Shown: in pieces, positions 46,168-54,895 of the stretch
Numbering within the stretch: the first letter of the stretch is position 1
How the letters are laid out: every line of letters begins with the position of its first letter
NCBI RefSeq assembly: GCF_015277735.1
Contig: NZ_JADHDA010000004.1
Span: 186,001 to 250,000 of the forward strand
Length of the DNA stretch: 64,000 nucleotides
From: Psychrobacter sp. NG254
GTDB taxonomy: Bacteria > Pseudomonadota > Gammaproteobacteria > Pseudomonadales > Moraxellaceae
Direction: 5' to 3'
Program-made: the position numbers and the translations under genes
Notes under the pieces: generated by a model
Database searches by the model: none
Told to the model about the DNA's origin: nothing
What the model saw: only the letters and a program-made list of their open reading frames with translations

Positions 46168-47562
46168 TTACAAATAAGGCTTAACTAGATTATTCGAGTT
46201 GGTGTAAGAATCTAACACCGTCAAAAGGGTATAAGCACCGATAAACTTACGGCTAATGAACATAAACTCTTTTGGTGGTAGATTAAACTCGAAAGATTGC
46301 ATTGCGCGAGTGGCTTTAGTAGATAGCCGTGAGTGCAGTTTGCTGTTTGCCCAGATATAACGATTTTGATCATCGAGACAGTCCGTGGGAATATCATCAT
46401 TTTGTGCAGGATCACTAAAGGGCTCAGTCGCTAATAAGAATAATGAGGCGATATCAGAGCGCACTTTATCACTCATGCTATCAAAAAAGTCATATCCTGT
46501 CATCGCAAGTGTCATCGCTTTATGATCGTGACGATATCCTGCTCTTAATAAGCCGCGAGCAATCGTAAGTAGATTGCCATCAAACTGGCGGACAGCACCA
46601 AAATCTAGCAAAACCAGCTTGTCGATATCGTCTTCATTTTCGCTAACTCGAACAAGGTAGTTGCCAAAGTTGGGATCGGTCTGCATCTCACCCCATACAA
46701 ACACTTCTTGCATCATAATTTCGATAGCAGCTTGACCAATCGCGTTACGACGCTCATGTGGCAAAAGTTGTAGGGCCTCAGAGACCACAGTGATACCGGG
46801 CTCATAGGACATGCACAGCAGACGTTTTTTTGAATAAGTTCGGTTGACTTTAGGAACAATATAACGCGGATCACCACTCAAATGCTCATAAAAGCGTTCA
46901 GTCGTAGAGGCTTCTGCTTCGTAATCAACCTCGTGATGGAGTAGGTCACGTATTTCTTCAAACCATGCATCGAGGGCACGCGTTTGGGGAACGATGTTAC
47001 TGACTTTCAATAACTGCTTGAATAAAGCAAGGTCAGAGTTGATAGCATCTGCCACACCTGGATACTGAATTTTTAAGACAACTTGTTCACCAGTTGCGAG
47101 TACGGTGGCACGATGAACTTGAGCAAGAGAGGCTGTGCCGATAGGAACGGGGTCGATGTCGAGCTCGCTCATCTTATTACCCAACAGTTGGCGCAGCGTT
47201 TTTTCAATGGTCGGCCATGTCAGTGTTGCCGTGTCATCATTAAGCGTTTGCAACGCCCGTGTAATCTCTGGCGGTAAAATATGCTCACCATATATGGCCA
47301 GCATTTGGCCGATCTTGACCACTGAGCCTTTTAACTTACCCAATTCTGCTGCAAGATAATTGGCCTGTGCTTCCATGAATGCTTGATTACGCGCTGTTCG
47401 AGCTTCTTTATTCAAAAACATGCCAGACACACTATTACCCGCCCAACGACGACCAATGTTTAGGGAAGTTTTGGCAATCGACATTCGACGATCAAACCCT
47501 GAGGTTTTTAAGTTATCGATTGATTGCTTGTTGCTGAATTTTTTAGACGTATCATTTGCCAT
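46168..47562 (-). CDS. ABC1/AarF/UbiB-family atypical kinase
   Basis: Protein-kinase-like ATPase of the ABC1 family, 464 residues. Hallmarks: the KxGQ motif in GSVVKIGQMLAIYGE (about 77-91), the loop GTASLAQVHRA that stands in for the glycine-rich loop (about 143), the ATP-binding Lys in VVLKIQYPG (about 162), and the metal-binding region DPNFGNYLV and LLDFGAVRQF (about 288 and 311). UbiB of this family is needed for ubiquinone synthesis; this protein has no C-terminal membrane pair and resembles the soluble-type AarF/ABC1 paralogues. It is not next to ubiE or ubiJ. The start may be 47562 (MANDTSKKF) or 47574; neither signal is decisive. Confidence 0.86.
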   Translation of the reverse strand: MANDTSKKFSNKQSIDNLKTSGFDRRMSIAKTSLNIGRRWAGNSVSGMFLNKEARTARNQAFMEAQANYLAAELGKLKGSVVKIGQMLAIYGEHILPPEITRALQTLNDDTATLTWPTIEKTLRQLLGNKMSELDIDPVPIGTASLAQVHRATVLATGEQVVLKIQYPGVADAINSDLALFKQLLKVSNIVPQTRALDAWFEEIRDLLHHEVDYEAEASTTERFYEHLSGDPRYIVPKVNRTYSKKRLLCMSYEPGITVVSEALQLLPHERRNAIGQAAIEIMMQEVFVWGEMQTDPNFGNYLVRVSENEDDIDKLVLLDFGAVRQFDGNLLTIARGLLRAGYRHDHKAMTLAMTGYDFFDSMSDKVRSDIASLFLLATEPFSDPAQNDDIPTDCLDDQNRYIWANSKLHSRLSTKATRAMQSFEFNLPPKEFMFISRKFIGAYTLLTVLDSYTNSNNLVKPYL

Positions 47563-47867
47563 AAATATAATCATTCATCCAGTTGGTATTGATTTGCGGG
47601 TTTGAAACCTACAATACAAGGGAGATGTGATGCACGGGTACAAAATTGTATCATATAAAAGGTACTGGGTTTACGAGCATAGGTCAGTCGTTGATAGTGA
47701 CTTTGTAAGCTATAACGCAGGCTGCCGCTTAAGAAAAAATATAAGTGAGAACTCGACTACAAGTCTTATGACTTTCACAATTATTGCATGCATAAATTTG
47801 TCAACAACTGCTGACAATGTATAGATCAATGCTGAAACTGCGACAGCTTATATTTATATTTCAATAT

Positions 47868-47901
47868 AAAAAATTAGACCTAGCATTATGCTAGGTCTAA
47901 T
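47868..47901 (-). terminator. Probable terminator downstream of purD
   Basis: Near-perfect palindrome ATTAGACCTAGCAT / ATGCTAGGTCTAAT followed on the minus strand by six T. It lies about 215 bases past the purD stop, with the 108-bp repeat in between. Confidence 0.65.
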
Positions 47902-47931
47902 AATCAGCTAAATAAGGTATAAAAAGTTAGA

Positions 47932-48039
47932 TATAGTCAGAGAACTGCTAAACGGCTACGGCGTTATTCTCCCTAGATGTACTACTTGTACAATCTTCGG
48001 TCGGCTGCCTTGTATCCATTTTAGACTTCTTTGACTATA
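47932..48039. repeat. 108-bp intergenic repeat with inverted ends, copy B
   Basis: Begins TATAGTCAGAGAA and ends TTCTTTGACTATA. Same length as and homologous to copy A (43181-43288) in the same orientation. Lies 75 bases downstream of the purD stop. Confidence 0.85.
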
Positions 48040-48114
48040 GGTTTAAAAGATATGGGCTTAAAAAATAGTACCCTCATCAAATACAGAGTTTATGGTCAGA
48101 TGAGTAATCTTTGA

Positions 48115-49446
48115 CTAAACGTTTTCACGAGCAATGGCGTGATGACCAATATCACGTCGATACTGTGCACCCTCAAAACTAATAGCGCCAGTGACTGCGA
48201 GCGCTGCTTGCTGAGCTTCAGAGATACTGTCTCCCATTGCTGTCACACATAATACACGGCCACCATTCGTGACCACTTCTTTTTCATTGTCCGCAGCTTC
48301 ATTATCAGAGAATGCTGTACCAGCATGAAAAACTTTGACAGCATTGTTGTTGCTAGCGTCTAGCTTTGGCAAGCCTGTAATTACATCGCCTTTCGATGAA
48401 GTTTCAGGATAGCCTTTTGATGCAACAACGATACCAAGCGCAGGACGTTCATCCCATTTGGCTTCGCTAGGCAATTGACCAGCCAGCCCTTGAGCCACCA
48501 AATCTGCCATTGATGACTGCAAGCGCATCAAGATAGGCTGTGTTTCTGGATCACCAAAACGGCAGTTAAATTCGATCACGTAAGGATCGCCTGCTTTGTC
48601 AATCATCAAGCCTGCATATAAGAACCCTGTATAAGGGTGACCTGCGTTATTCATGGCATCCACCACAGGCTGAATCACTTGGGCCATAACCTTATTATGA
48701 ACATCTTGTGTGACCACAGGGGCAGGAGAGTAGGCACCCATGCCGCCAGTGTTTGGCCCTGTATCTCCTTCAAAAGCACGTTTGTGATCTTGGCTGGTTG
48801 CCATTGGCAAAATATTGTCACCATCAACCATACAAATAAAGCTGGCTTCCTCGCCCTGCAAAAACTGCTCAATGACCACACGGCTGCCCGCATCGCCGAA
48901 TTTATTGTCGGCCAACATGTCATCGATTGCTTCATGCGCTTGCTCAATGGTTTCGGCGACGATCACGCCTTTACCAGCCGCCAGTCCGTCCGCTTTGATG
49001 ACGATGGGTGCGCCTTGCTTATCGACATAGGCTTTGGCAGCGTTTGCTTCTGTGAACCCTTGATAAGCGGCTGTTGGAATGTTGTTCTGTTCCATGAATT
49101 CTTTGGCAAAGGTTTTAGAGCCTTCTAACTGGGCACAGTATGCTGTAGGGCCCCATGCTTTAATACCAGCATCACGGCAAGCATCGACGATACCAGTGAC
49201 CAAAGGTGCTTCTGGCCCAACGATGACCATCTCGATGTCGTTGTTTTGGCAAAATGCGATGACAGCGCTGTGTTCACTCGCATCTGTCTCAGCAGATGTC
49301 AGGACCACATTTTGGCATTTTGGCTCAAGGGCAGAGCCTGCGTTACCAGGAGCGATATAGACATTTTTTACATTATCGTCTTTTGCACACTGCCATGCCA
49401 ATGCGTGTTCGCGACCACCTGAGCCAATCACCAAAATATTCATCAT
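48115..49446 (-). CDS. purD: Phosphoribosylamine-glycine ligase (GARS)
   Basis: ATP-grasp enzyme that joins glycine to phosphoribosylamine in purine synthesis. It starts with the family motif MNILVIGSGGREHALAW; the frame reaches 49464 but AAGGG upstream favours ATG 49446 or 49443. Other features: the GPEAPLVTGIVDA segment (about 76), ATP-grasp lysine region IVIKADGLAAGKGVIVA (about 139), DHKRAFEGDTGPNTGGMGAYSPAP (abridged; about 213), and metal ligands in VIEFNCRFGDPETQ (about 285). Length of 443 residues is somewhat longer than E. coli PurD (429). It is not next to purH, its common partner. Confidence 0.96.
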   Translation of the reverse strand: MMNILVIGSGGREHALAWQCAKDDNVKNVYIAPGNAGSALEPKCQNVVLTSAETDASEHSAVIAFCQNNDIEMVIVGPEAPLVTGIVDACRDAGIKAWGPTAYCAQLEGSKTFAKEFMEQNNIPTAAYQGFTEANAAKAYVDKQGAPIVIKADGLAAGKGVIVAETIEQAHEAIDDMLADNKFGDAGSRVVIEQFLQGEEASFICMVDGDNILPMATSQDHKRAFEGDTGPNTGGMGAYSPAPVVTQDVHNKVMAQVIQPVVDAMNNAGHPYTGFLYAGLMIDKAGDPYVIEFNCRFGDPETQPILMRLQSSMADLVAQGLAGQLPSEAKWDERPALGIVVASKGYPETSSKGDVITGLPKLDASNNNAVKVFHAGTAFSDNEAADNEKEVVTNGGRVLCVTAMGDSISEAQQAALAVTGAISFEGAQYRRDIGHHAIARENV

Positions 49447-49464
49447 GCTTTTTGCCCTTAGCAT

Positions 49465-49897
49465 TAAAGTTAATAATGAGCGAATCGTACGCTCTTAAAT
49501 ATACCGCCATATTCTAACAAAAAAACACCCATGATTACTATGAGTATCCACCTGCCAGCCACGAATCGTCCATATTACTGCTTTAATCCCTATTATCTCA
49601 TGAGCAAAGGTTATTGGATTGTTGCTGATTCATGAAATGATGTTGTACGCTTTAGCTCACGCCGCAGTTGCGTTACACTTCACTATATTGATGGTATTGA
49701 ATCCTAATGGCTATTTATTCACAAAAATAAGAAAAAAGGAGAAATCTTTAGACATAATCAGAGAAATAAATCGCATAAATGGATATACTGCCACCGCCAC
49801 ATAAATCGAAGATAAATATGCGGTATCAGTAGCCAATACATATTAATGAAAACCCATAAATAATTGATAAACCAAACCTATAAAAAGGACGCAGGAC
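49465..49897. other. Divergent intergenic region, purD and glutamate dehydrogenase
   Basis: About 430 bases, AT-rich, presumably with both promoters. The open frame at 49619-49804 lacks a ribosome binding site. No repeat or hairpin of note is seen. Confidence 0.45.
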
Positions 49898-52800
49898 ATG
49901 CCAAACTCCCTCAGTATCGCAAAAGAGCGCATTAGCCAGATAAGCGATATTGCTACCGGCTATGTACAAAAAGACAAATCCTTATTTGATCACTTCATTC
50001 ATAGCTATTATCAGCCTCTGCACCAAGAAACGGCCGAGTCTATTAGCAATGCCGACTTAGCAGGTATGGCGCTACACCACTTCACGCTGCTAAAAAAATA
50101 CGATTGCAGTAAACCGCAGCTGACGGTATTGAACCCTCTCGCAGAAGAGCAGCATTTTCATAGCTCGCACACGGTCATTCAAATCGTTGCCTATGACAGA
50201 CCGTTTTTGGTCGATACGATTTTGATGAGCCTTGAAGCTGAAGGTATCGACGTTCATCGCACTTATAACATTATCATCAGTGTTAAGCGTGACGATGATG
50301 GTCAGATTACGTATGTCGAAGGCGCACACGAAAGCGCGACCTCGCATTTGTCATTGATTCATTGCGAAATCGCCTATCAAGATAACGCAGATTTGAATGC
50401 GCTACAAAACATGCTGCTGTCTAAAATCGATACGCTTGATACCGTTGTGGGCGACTGGAAACAGATGCGTGCACAGTTAAATGACATCAAAACTGAGCTG
50501 TCTACCAAGCCATTGCCAGAAGTGTTTTACTCACAACAAGAAATTCAGGCGTTTTTAGATTGGATCTTAGATGATCATTTCATATTTTTAGGCTATCGTG
50601 AGTACCGCTTAGAAGGTGGTCAAGCAATTGCAGTCAGTAATGAACCAAGTGATTTGGATCTATTTGCCATTGGCAATAGTGGTCTTGGTCTATTACGCGG
50701 CTCTGAAGAAGACAAGCTCTCAGAGAGTTTTAGTCAGTTGCCTAAAGAGTTAAAGCAGCTATTGACTGAGCCAAGAGTACTGATGCTGTCTAAATCAAGC
50801 CGTGTATCACCGATACATCGCTCGGTCTATATGGACTTTTTGGGTATTCATAAATTCGATGATCAAGGTAATTTGATCGGTGAGTATCGCTTTATTGGTT
50901 TATTGACATCACAAGCGTATCAGCTGACAGTACAGCAAATACCATTACTACGCGAAAAAGCCAATAAAATCATGGCGATGGCAGACTTGCCACGTGACGG
51001 CCATGCCCATCATAAAATGATGCATGTGATCAATACGTTACCGCGCGATGACTTGTTTCAAGCCAGCGTGGAAGAGTTATACCCCATTGTCTCAGGTATC
51101 ACACAGCTACAAGACAAAAAGAGCTTACGCTTATTTAGCCGTATCGATCATTATCAGCGTTTTGTGTCGTGCTTGGTCTATATCCCGCGTGACAAGTTCA
51201 ACACTGAGCTGCGTATCAAGGTACAAAACGTCCTAAAAGACGCTTATAACGGTGCCTCATCAGGATTCACTACTGAGTTCAACGAATCTGCTCATGCTCG
51301 CGTCCATGTCCATGTCCGTACTGTGCCAGGTCAAGTGAATAACGTTAATATCGCAACACTTGAAGCCAAGTTGTCAGCACTCATGCAGTCATGGGATGAT
51401 AATTATCAAAAAATGCTACTCGACAATGTGGGCGAGCAAGAAGCCAATGCCTTAAATCGTCGATTCTTAGATTACATTCCTGCCGCTTACCAAGAGCGTT
51501 TCGATGCGCGTACCGCTGTCGAAGATACCAAGCGTCTGGCTGGATTAACAGCAGAGCAGCCAATGCTTTGGCACTTGTATCAGTCAACAGGCGATGCCAG
51601 CAATCAGCTACATCTAAAGCTATATGGTCGCGAGCAGCCTGTTATCTTGTCAAAAGTACTGCCAATACTTGAGAATTTTGGTGTCTCGGTTATCTCAGCA
51701 CAGACTTATGAGTTTGATCTGCCAGAGCAGCCTATCTGGATGCAAGAGTATGAGCTGACACTAGAGCATGTCGATACCGTCAACATGCAAGTGGTACGTG
51801 GTCAGTTTGAAGACAGCCTCAAGCAAATTTGGGCAGGACGCGTTGAGAGTGATTCATTCAATGAGCTGGTACTGACCACTAAGCTCGATACGTATGATGT
51901 GGTGGTACTACGTGCATTGTCTCGCTATATGCTACAAGCACGCGCGCCATTCTCTGGTGCTTACATTCAGCAGACGGTCGTCAAAAACAGCGACATCAGT
52001 GTGGCACTAGGCAGTCTATTCGATGCACGCATGAATCCCAAATATAGTGCAGACGATCGTCAAGCGAAGACTACTCAAATCCAAGCGCAAATTACAGCAG
52101 CACTCGCTGATGTCGATAGCTTAGATGAAGATCGTATCTTGCGCTGGTACTTAGATTTGATCAATGCGATGGTGCGTACCAACTTTTATCAAACAGATGA
52201 AAGTGGTCAGCGTAAAGATCGCTTGTCGTTTAAGTTCTTGGCAGCAGACATTCCAAACTTGCCAAAACCAAAACCAATGTTTGAGATATTTGTCTATTCT
52301 CCACGCGTTGAAGCCGTGCATTTACGTGGCGGAAAAGTCGCCCGTGGTGGTCTGCGTTGGTCAGATCGTATGGAAGATTTCCGTACCGAAGTACTGGGCC
52401 TCGTCAAAGCACAGATGGTCAAAAACGCGGTAATCGTACCTGTTGGTTCTAAAGGCGGTTTCATCGTCAAAACCAAAAGCATGGCTGATGGTCGCGAAGC
52501 ATTCCAAGCGGAAGGCATTGCCTGCTATCAGACATTCTTGCGTGGTATGCTTGATGTCACAGACAACATCGTCGATGGCACTATCGTCCCGCCAGCCAAC
52601 ACCGTCAGACATGACGAAGATGATCCTTACTTGGTGGTTGCGGCAGATAAAGGCACGGCGACGTTCTCGGATATTGCAAATGCCTTAGCTGCAGAATACA
52701 ACTTCTGGCTCGATGATGCCTTTGCCTCAGGTGGTTCAGTAGGCTATGACCATAAAGCCATGGGTATCACAGCACGCGGTGGTTGGGAATCTGTCAAACG

Positions 52801-54745
52801 TCACTTCCGTATGCAAGGCATGGACATCCAAAACCGTGATGACTTTACGGTTGTCGGTATCGGTGACATGAGTGGAGATGTATTTGGTAATGGTATGCTG
52901 CTCTCGACTCGTACTAAGCTGGTTGCGGCCTTTAACCATTTGCATATCTTTATTGATCCTAATCCAGACACGGCAGCCTCTTATGCTGAACGCGCGCGCT
53001 TGTTTGAATTGCCACGCTCATCGTGGGCGGATTATGAAGCATCACTCATCAGCCAAGGCGGCGGTATATTCTCTCGTCAAGACAAGACCATCGCCATCAG
53101 CCCAGAGATGAAATCGCTGTTTGATATCCAAGCTGACAGCCTGGCTCCTAATGATTTGATCAGCGCCTTACTACGAGCGCCGGTTGATTTGGTCTGGAAT
53201 GGTGGTATCGGTACGTATGTTAAGAGCGCCAACGAGACGCATGCTGACGTTGGTGATCGCGCGAACGATGCGCTACGTATCAATGGTAATGAGCTGCGTG
53301 CTGCTGTCGTTGGGGAAGGTGGTAACCTAGGTCTGACGCAACAAGGCCGTATCGAATACGCTCAAACGGGTGGCCGCATTTACACTGATGCGATTGATAA
53401 TTCAGGCGGCGTCAACTGCTCGGATCATGAAGTCAATATCAAAATCCTACTGGGTAAAGTGGTTGAGCAAGGCGATATGACGCTTAAGCAGCGTAATGAG
53501 TTGCTTGAGAGCATGACGGATACCGTAGCTGAATTGGTACTGCGTCAAAACTATCTGCAACCACAAGCGATCGAGCTGAGCCATATTCGCGCAGCGGCTA
53601 ACCTAAGTGATCATCAGCGTTTTATTCAAATGCTGGAAAGTGAAGGTCGTCTGGATCGTGCAATTGAGTATCTGCCATCAGATGAAGAGATTGCAAAGCG
53701 TCAAAAAGCAGATACAGGTCTGACCAATCCTGAATTGGCTGTGGTCTTAGCCTATGGTAAAATGTGGGTCTATGACAATCTATTGTTATCTGATTTGCCA
53801 GATGAGCCGTATTTCATCAATGAGTTACGTAAGTACTTCCCAGATGAGCTCGCGTCACGCTTCTTTGATGAGATGACCAAGCATCGCTTGCATCGCGAAA
53901 TCATTAGTACGTATTTGACCAACAGTGTGGTCAACCGCTTAGGTATCGAAGCGCTGTTCCGTCTATTTGAAGAAACGGATCAGTCGTTGGCGACCATCGT
54001 ACGTGGTTACGCAATTAGCCGTGATGTATTCAATGTATCACGCGCATGGAAAGCGCTTGAAGCGTTAGACAATCAGGTCGATGCTGAGCTACTACTCAAC
54101 CTTGAATTACGTCTACGTGATTCGCTTGAGCGCGGTGTGGTCTGGTTTATCAACGCCTTTGGTCAAAACCTACAAGTCGCTGATATGATTGGCCGCTTTA
54201 GTGACAGTGTTGAAAAACTGACTAAGCCAAGTGGCTTTATCGAGCAACAGTTTGCACAGTATCTACAAGAAGATACCACTCGTTTGATGCAAAAAGATCT
54301 GTCTGATAATGACGCTACCTTATTTGCGATGCTGCCATACCATGTCGATGCCCTAGATGCGGCGTTATTGGCTGAGCAATACGAGCGTCCTGTTGATGAA
54401 ATTGCCACATTATACTTTGAAGCATATCAGGTGTTGCAGCTAGATTGGATGATGGATAATATTGCCAATTTACCACAGCAAGACTACTGGGATCGCCGTG
54501 CACGTCACGCCCTAGTGAACGAGCTGTCACGCAGCTTGCGTCTATTGATGGATGCGGTACTCTCAAAACCAGATGCCAAGCAAGCCTTTAGTGAGTGGCG
54601 AGCCAGACACGTTGATCAGCTTGCAGCAGTGACAACAGAAATGCAAAAGCTAGATGATCTGCACAGTAGTGATGAAGATGGTCAAATCGGTCTCTCAACC
54701 TTGTCAGTATTGATGAGTGAGCTTAGTGGTTTAGTTACTAAGTAA
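49898..54745 (+). CDS. gdhB: NAD-specific glutamate dehydrogenase, large (180 kDa) type
   Basis: Catabolic enzyme that converts glutamate to 2-oxoglutarate and ammonia with NAD. 1615 residues is the size of the large L_180 class. The N-terminal 650 residues hold ACT-like regulatory segments (VQIVAYDRPFLVDTILMSLE). The catalytic part has RGGLRWSDRMEDFRTEVLGL (about 812), the lysine motif VPVGSKGGFIVKT (about 847), VGIGDMSGDVFGNGML (about 986), and EGGNLGLTQQGRIEYA (about 1144). The C-terminal helical domain is complete. AAGGA precedes the ATG by about nine bases. In Pseudomonas the same class is induced by arginine and regulated allosterically; nothing regulatory is seen here. It is monocistronic with a bidirectional terminator. 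Confidence 0.95.
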   Translation: MPNSLSIAKERISQISDIATGYVQKDKSLFDHFIHSYYQPLHQETAESISNADLAGMALHHFTLLKKYDCSKPQLTVLNPLAEEQHFHSSHTVIQIVAYDRPFLVDTILMSLEAEGIDVHRTYNIIISVKRDDDGQITYVEGAHESATSHLSLIHCEIAYQDNADLNALQNMLLSKIDTLDTVVGDWKQMRAQLNDIKTELSTKPLPEVFYSQQEIQAFLDWILDDHFIFLGYREYRLEGGQAIAVSNEPSDLDLFAIGNSGLGLLRGSEEDKLSESFSQLPKELKQLLTEPRVLMLSKSSRVSPIHRSVYMDFLGIHKFDDQGNLIGEYRFIGLLTSQAYQLTVQQIPLLREKANKIMAMADLPRDGHAHHKMMHVINTLPRDDLFQASVEELYPIVSGITQLQDKKSLRLFSRIDHYQRFVSCLVYIPRDKFNTELRIKVQNVLKDAYNGASSGFTTEFNESAHARVHVHVRTVPGQVNNVNIATLEAKLSALMQSWDDNYQKMLLDNVGEQEANALNRRFLDYIPAAYQERFDARTAVEDTKRLAGLTAEQPMLWHLYQSTGDASNQLHLKLYGREQPVILSKVLPILENFGVSVISAQTYEFDLPEQPIWMQEYELTLEHVDTVNMQVVRGQFEDSLKQIWAGRVESDSFNELVLTTKLDTYDVVVLRALSRYMLQARAPFSGAYIQQTVVKNSDISVALGSLFDARMNPKYSADDRQAKTTQIQAQITAALADVDSLDEDRILRWYLDLINAMVRTNFYQTDESGQRKDRLSFKFLAADIPNLPKPKPMFEIFVYSPRVEAVHLRGGKVARGGLRWSDRMEDFRTEVLGLVKAQMVKNAVIVPVGSKGGFIVKTKSMADGREAFQAEGIACYQTFLRGMLDVTDNIVDGTIVPPANTVRHDEDDPYLVVAADKGTATFSDIANALAAEYNFWLDDAFASGGSVGYDHKAMGITARGGWESVKRHFRMQGMDIQNRDDFTVVGIGDMSGDVFGNGMLLSTRTKLVAAFNHLHIFIDPNPDTAASYAERARLFELPRSSWADYEASLISQGGGIFSRQDKTIAISPEMKSLFDIQADSLAPNDLISALLRAPVDLVWNGGIGTYVKSANETHADVGDRANDALRINGNELRAAVVGEGGNLGLTQQGRIEYAQTGGRIYTDAIDNSGGVNCSDHEVNIKILLGKVVEQGDMTLKQRNELLESMTDTVAELVLRQNYLQPQAIELSHIRAAANLSDHQRFIQMLESEGRLDRAIEYLPSDEEIAKRQKADTGLTNPELAVVLAYGKMWVYDNLLLSDLPDEPYFINELRKYFPDELASRFFDEMTKHRLHREIISTYLTNSVVNRLGIEALFRLFEETDQSLATIVRGYAISRDVFNVSRAWKALEALDNQVDAELLLNLELRLRDSLERGVVWFINAFGQNLQVADMIGRFSDSVEKLTKPSGFIEQQFAQYLQEDTTRLMQKDLSDNDATLFAMLPYHVDALDAALLAEQYERPVDEIATLYFEAYQVLQLDWMMDNIANLPQQDYWDRRARHALVNELSRSLRLLMDAVLSKPDAKQAFSEWRARHVDQLAAVTTEMQKLDDLHSSDEDGQIGLSTLSVLMSELSGLVTK

Positions 54746-54770
54746 TATCAATCCCAAACTGTCTCACAAA

Positions 54771-54803
54771 AAAACCACCGTCCTTAATGTTCGGTGGTTT
54801 TTT
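54771..54803. terminator. Bidirectional terminator, gdhB and sbcC
   Basis: Perfect 10-bp stem AAAACCACCG / CGGTGGTTTT with T-runs on both strands, between the convergent genes. Confidence 0.85.
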
Positions 54804-54895
54804 ATGTTTTACGCTATGTCTTTAGTTGATTTACTAAGTGTCATAAGCGTAACGTAGTAAGTATAAGAAGTCACTAGCAACTTGACTCCTTATAC

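Larger units (their letters stand above)
47575..48114. other. Intergenic region of 540 bases between the ABC1 gene and purD
   Basis: Contains copy B of the 108-bp repeat (47932-48039) and a minus-strand terminator (47868-47901). The open frame at 47627-47824 has no start signal and looks non-coding. The part next to the ABC1 gene should hold its promoter. Confidence 0.55.

Noticed and set aside
47627..47824. 65-residue ORF in the gap upstream of the ABC1 gene
   Set aside because: No convincing ribosome binding site or protein-like composition; likewise 44994-45206 and 49619-49804.
48637..49128. 163-residue plus-strand ORF inside purD
   Set aside because: Antisense shadow of a clear purD; His/Cys-rich composition typical of reversed codons.
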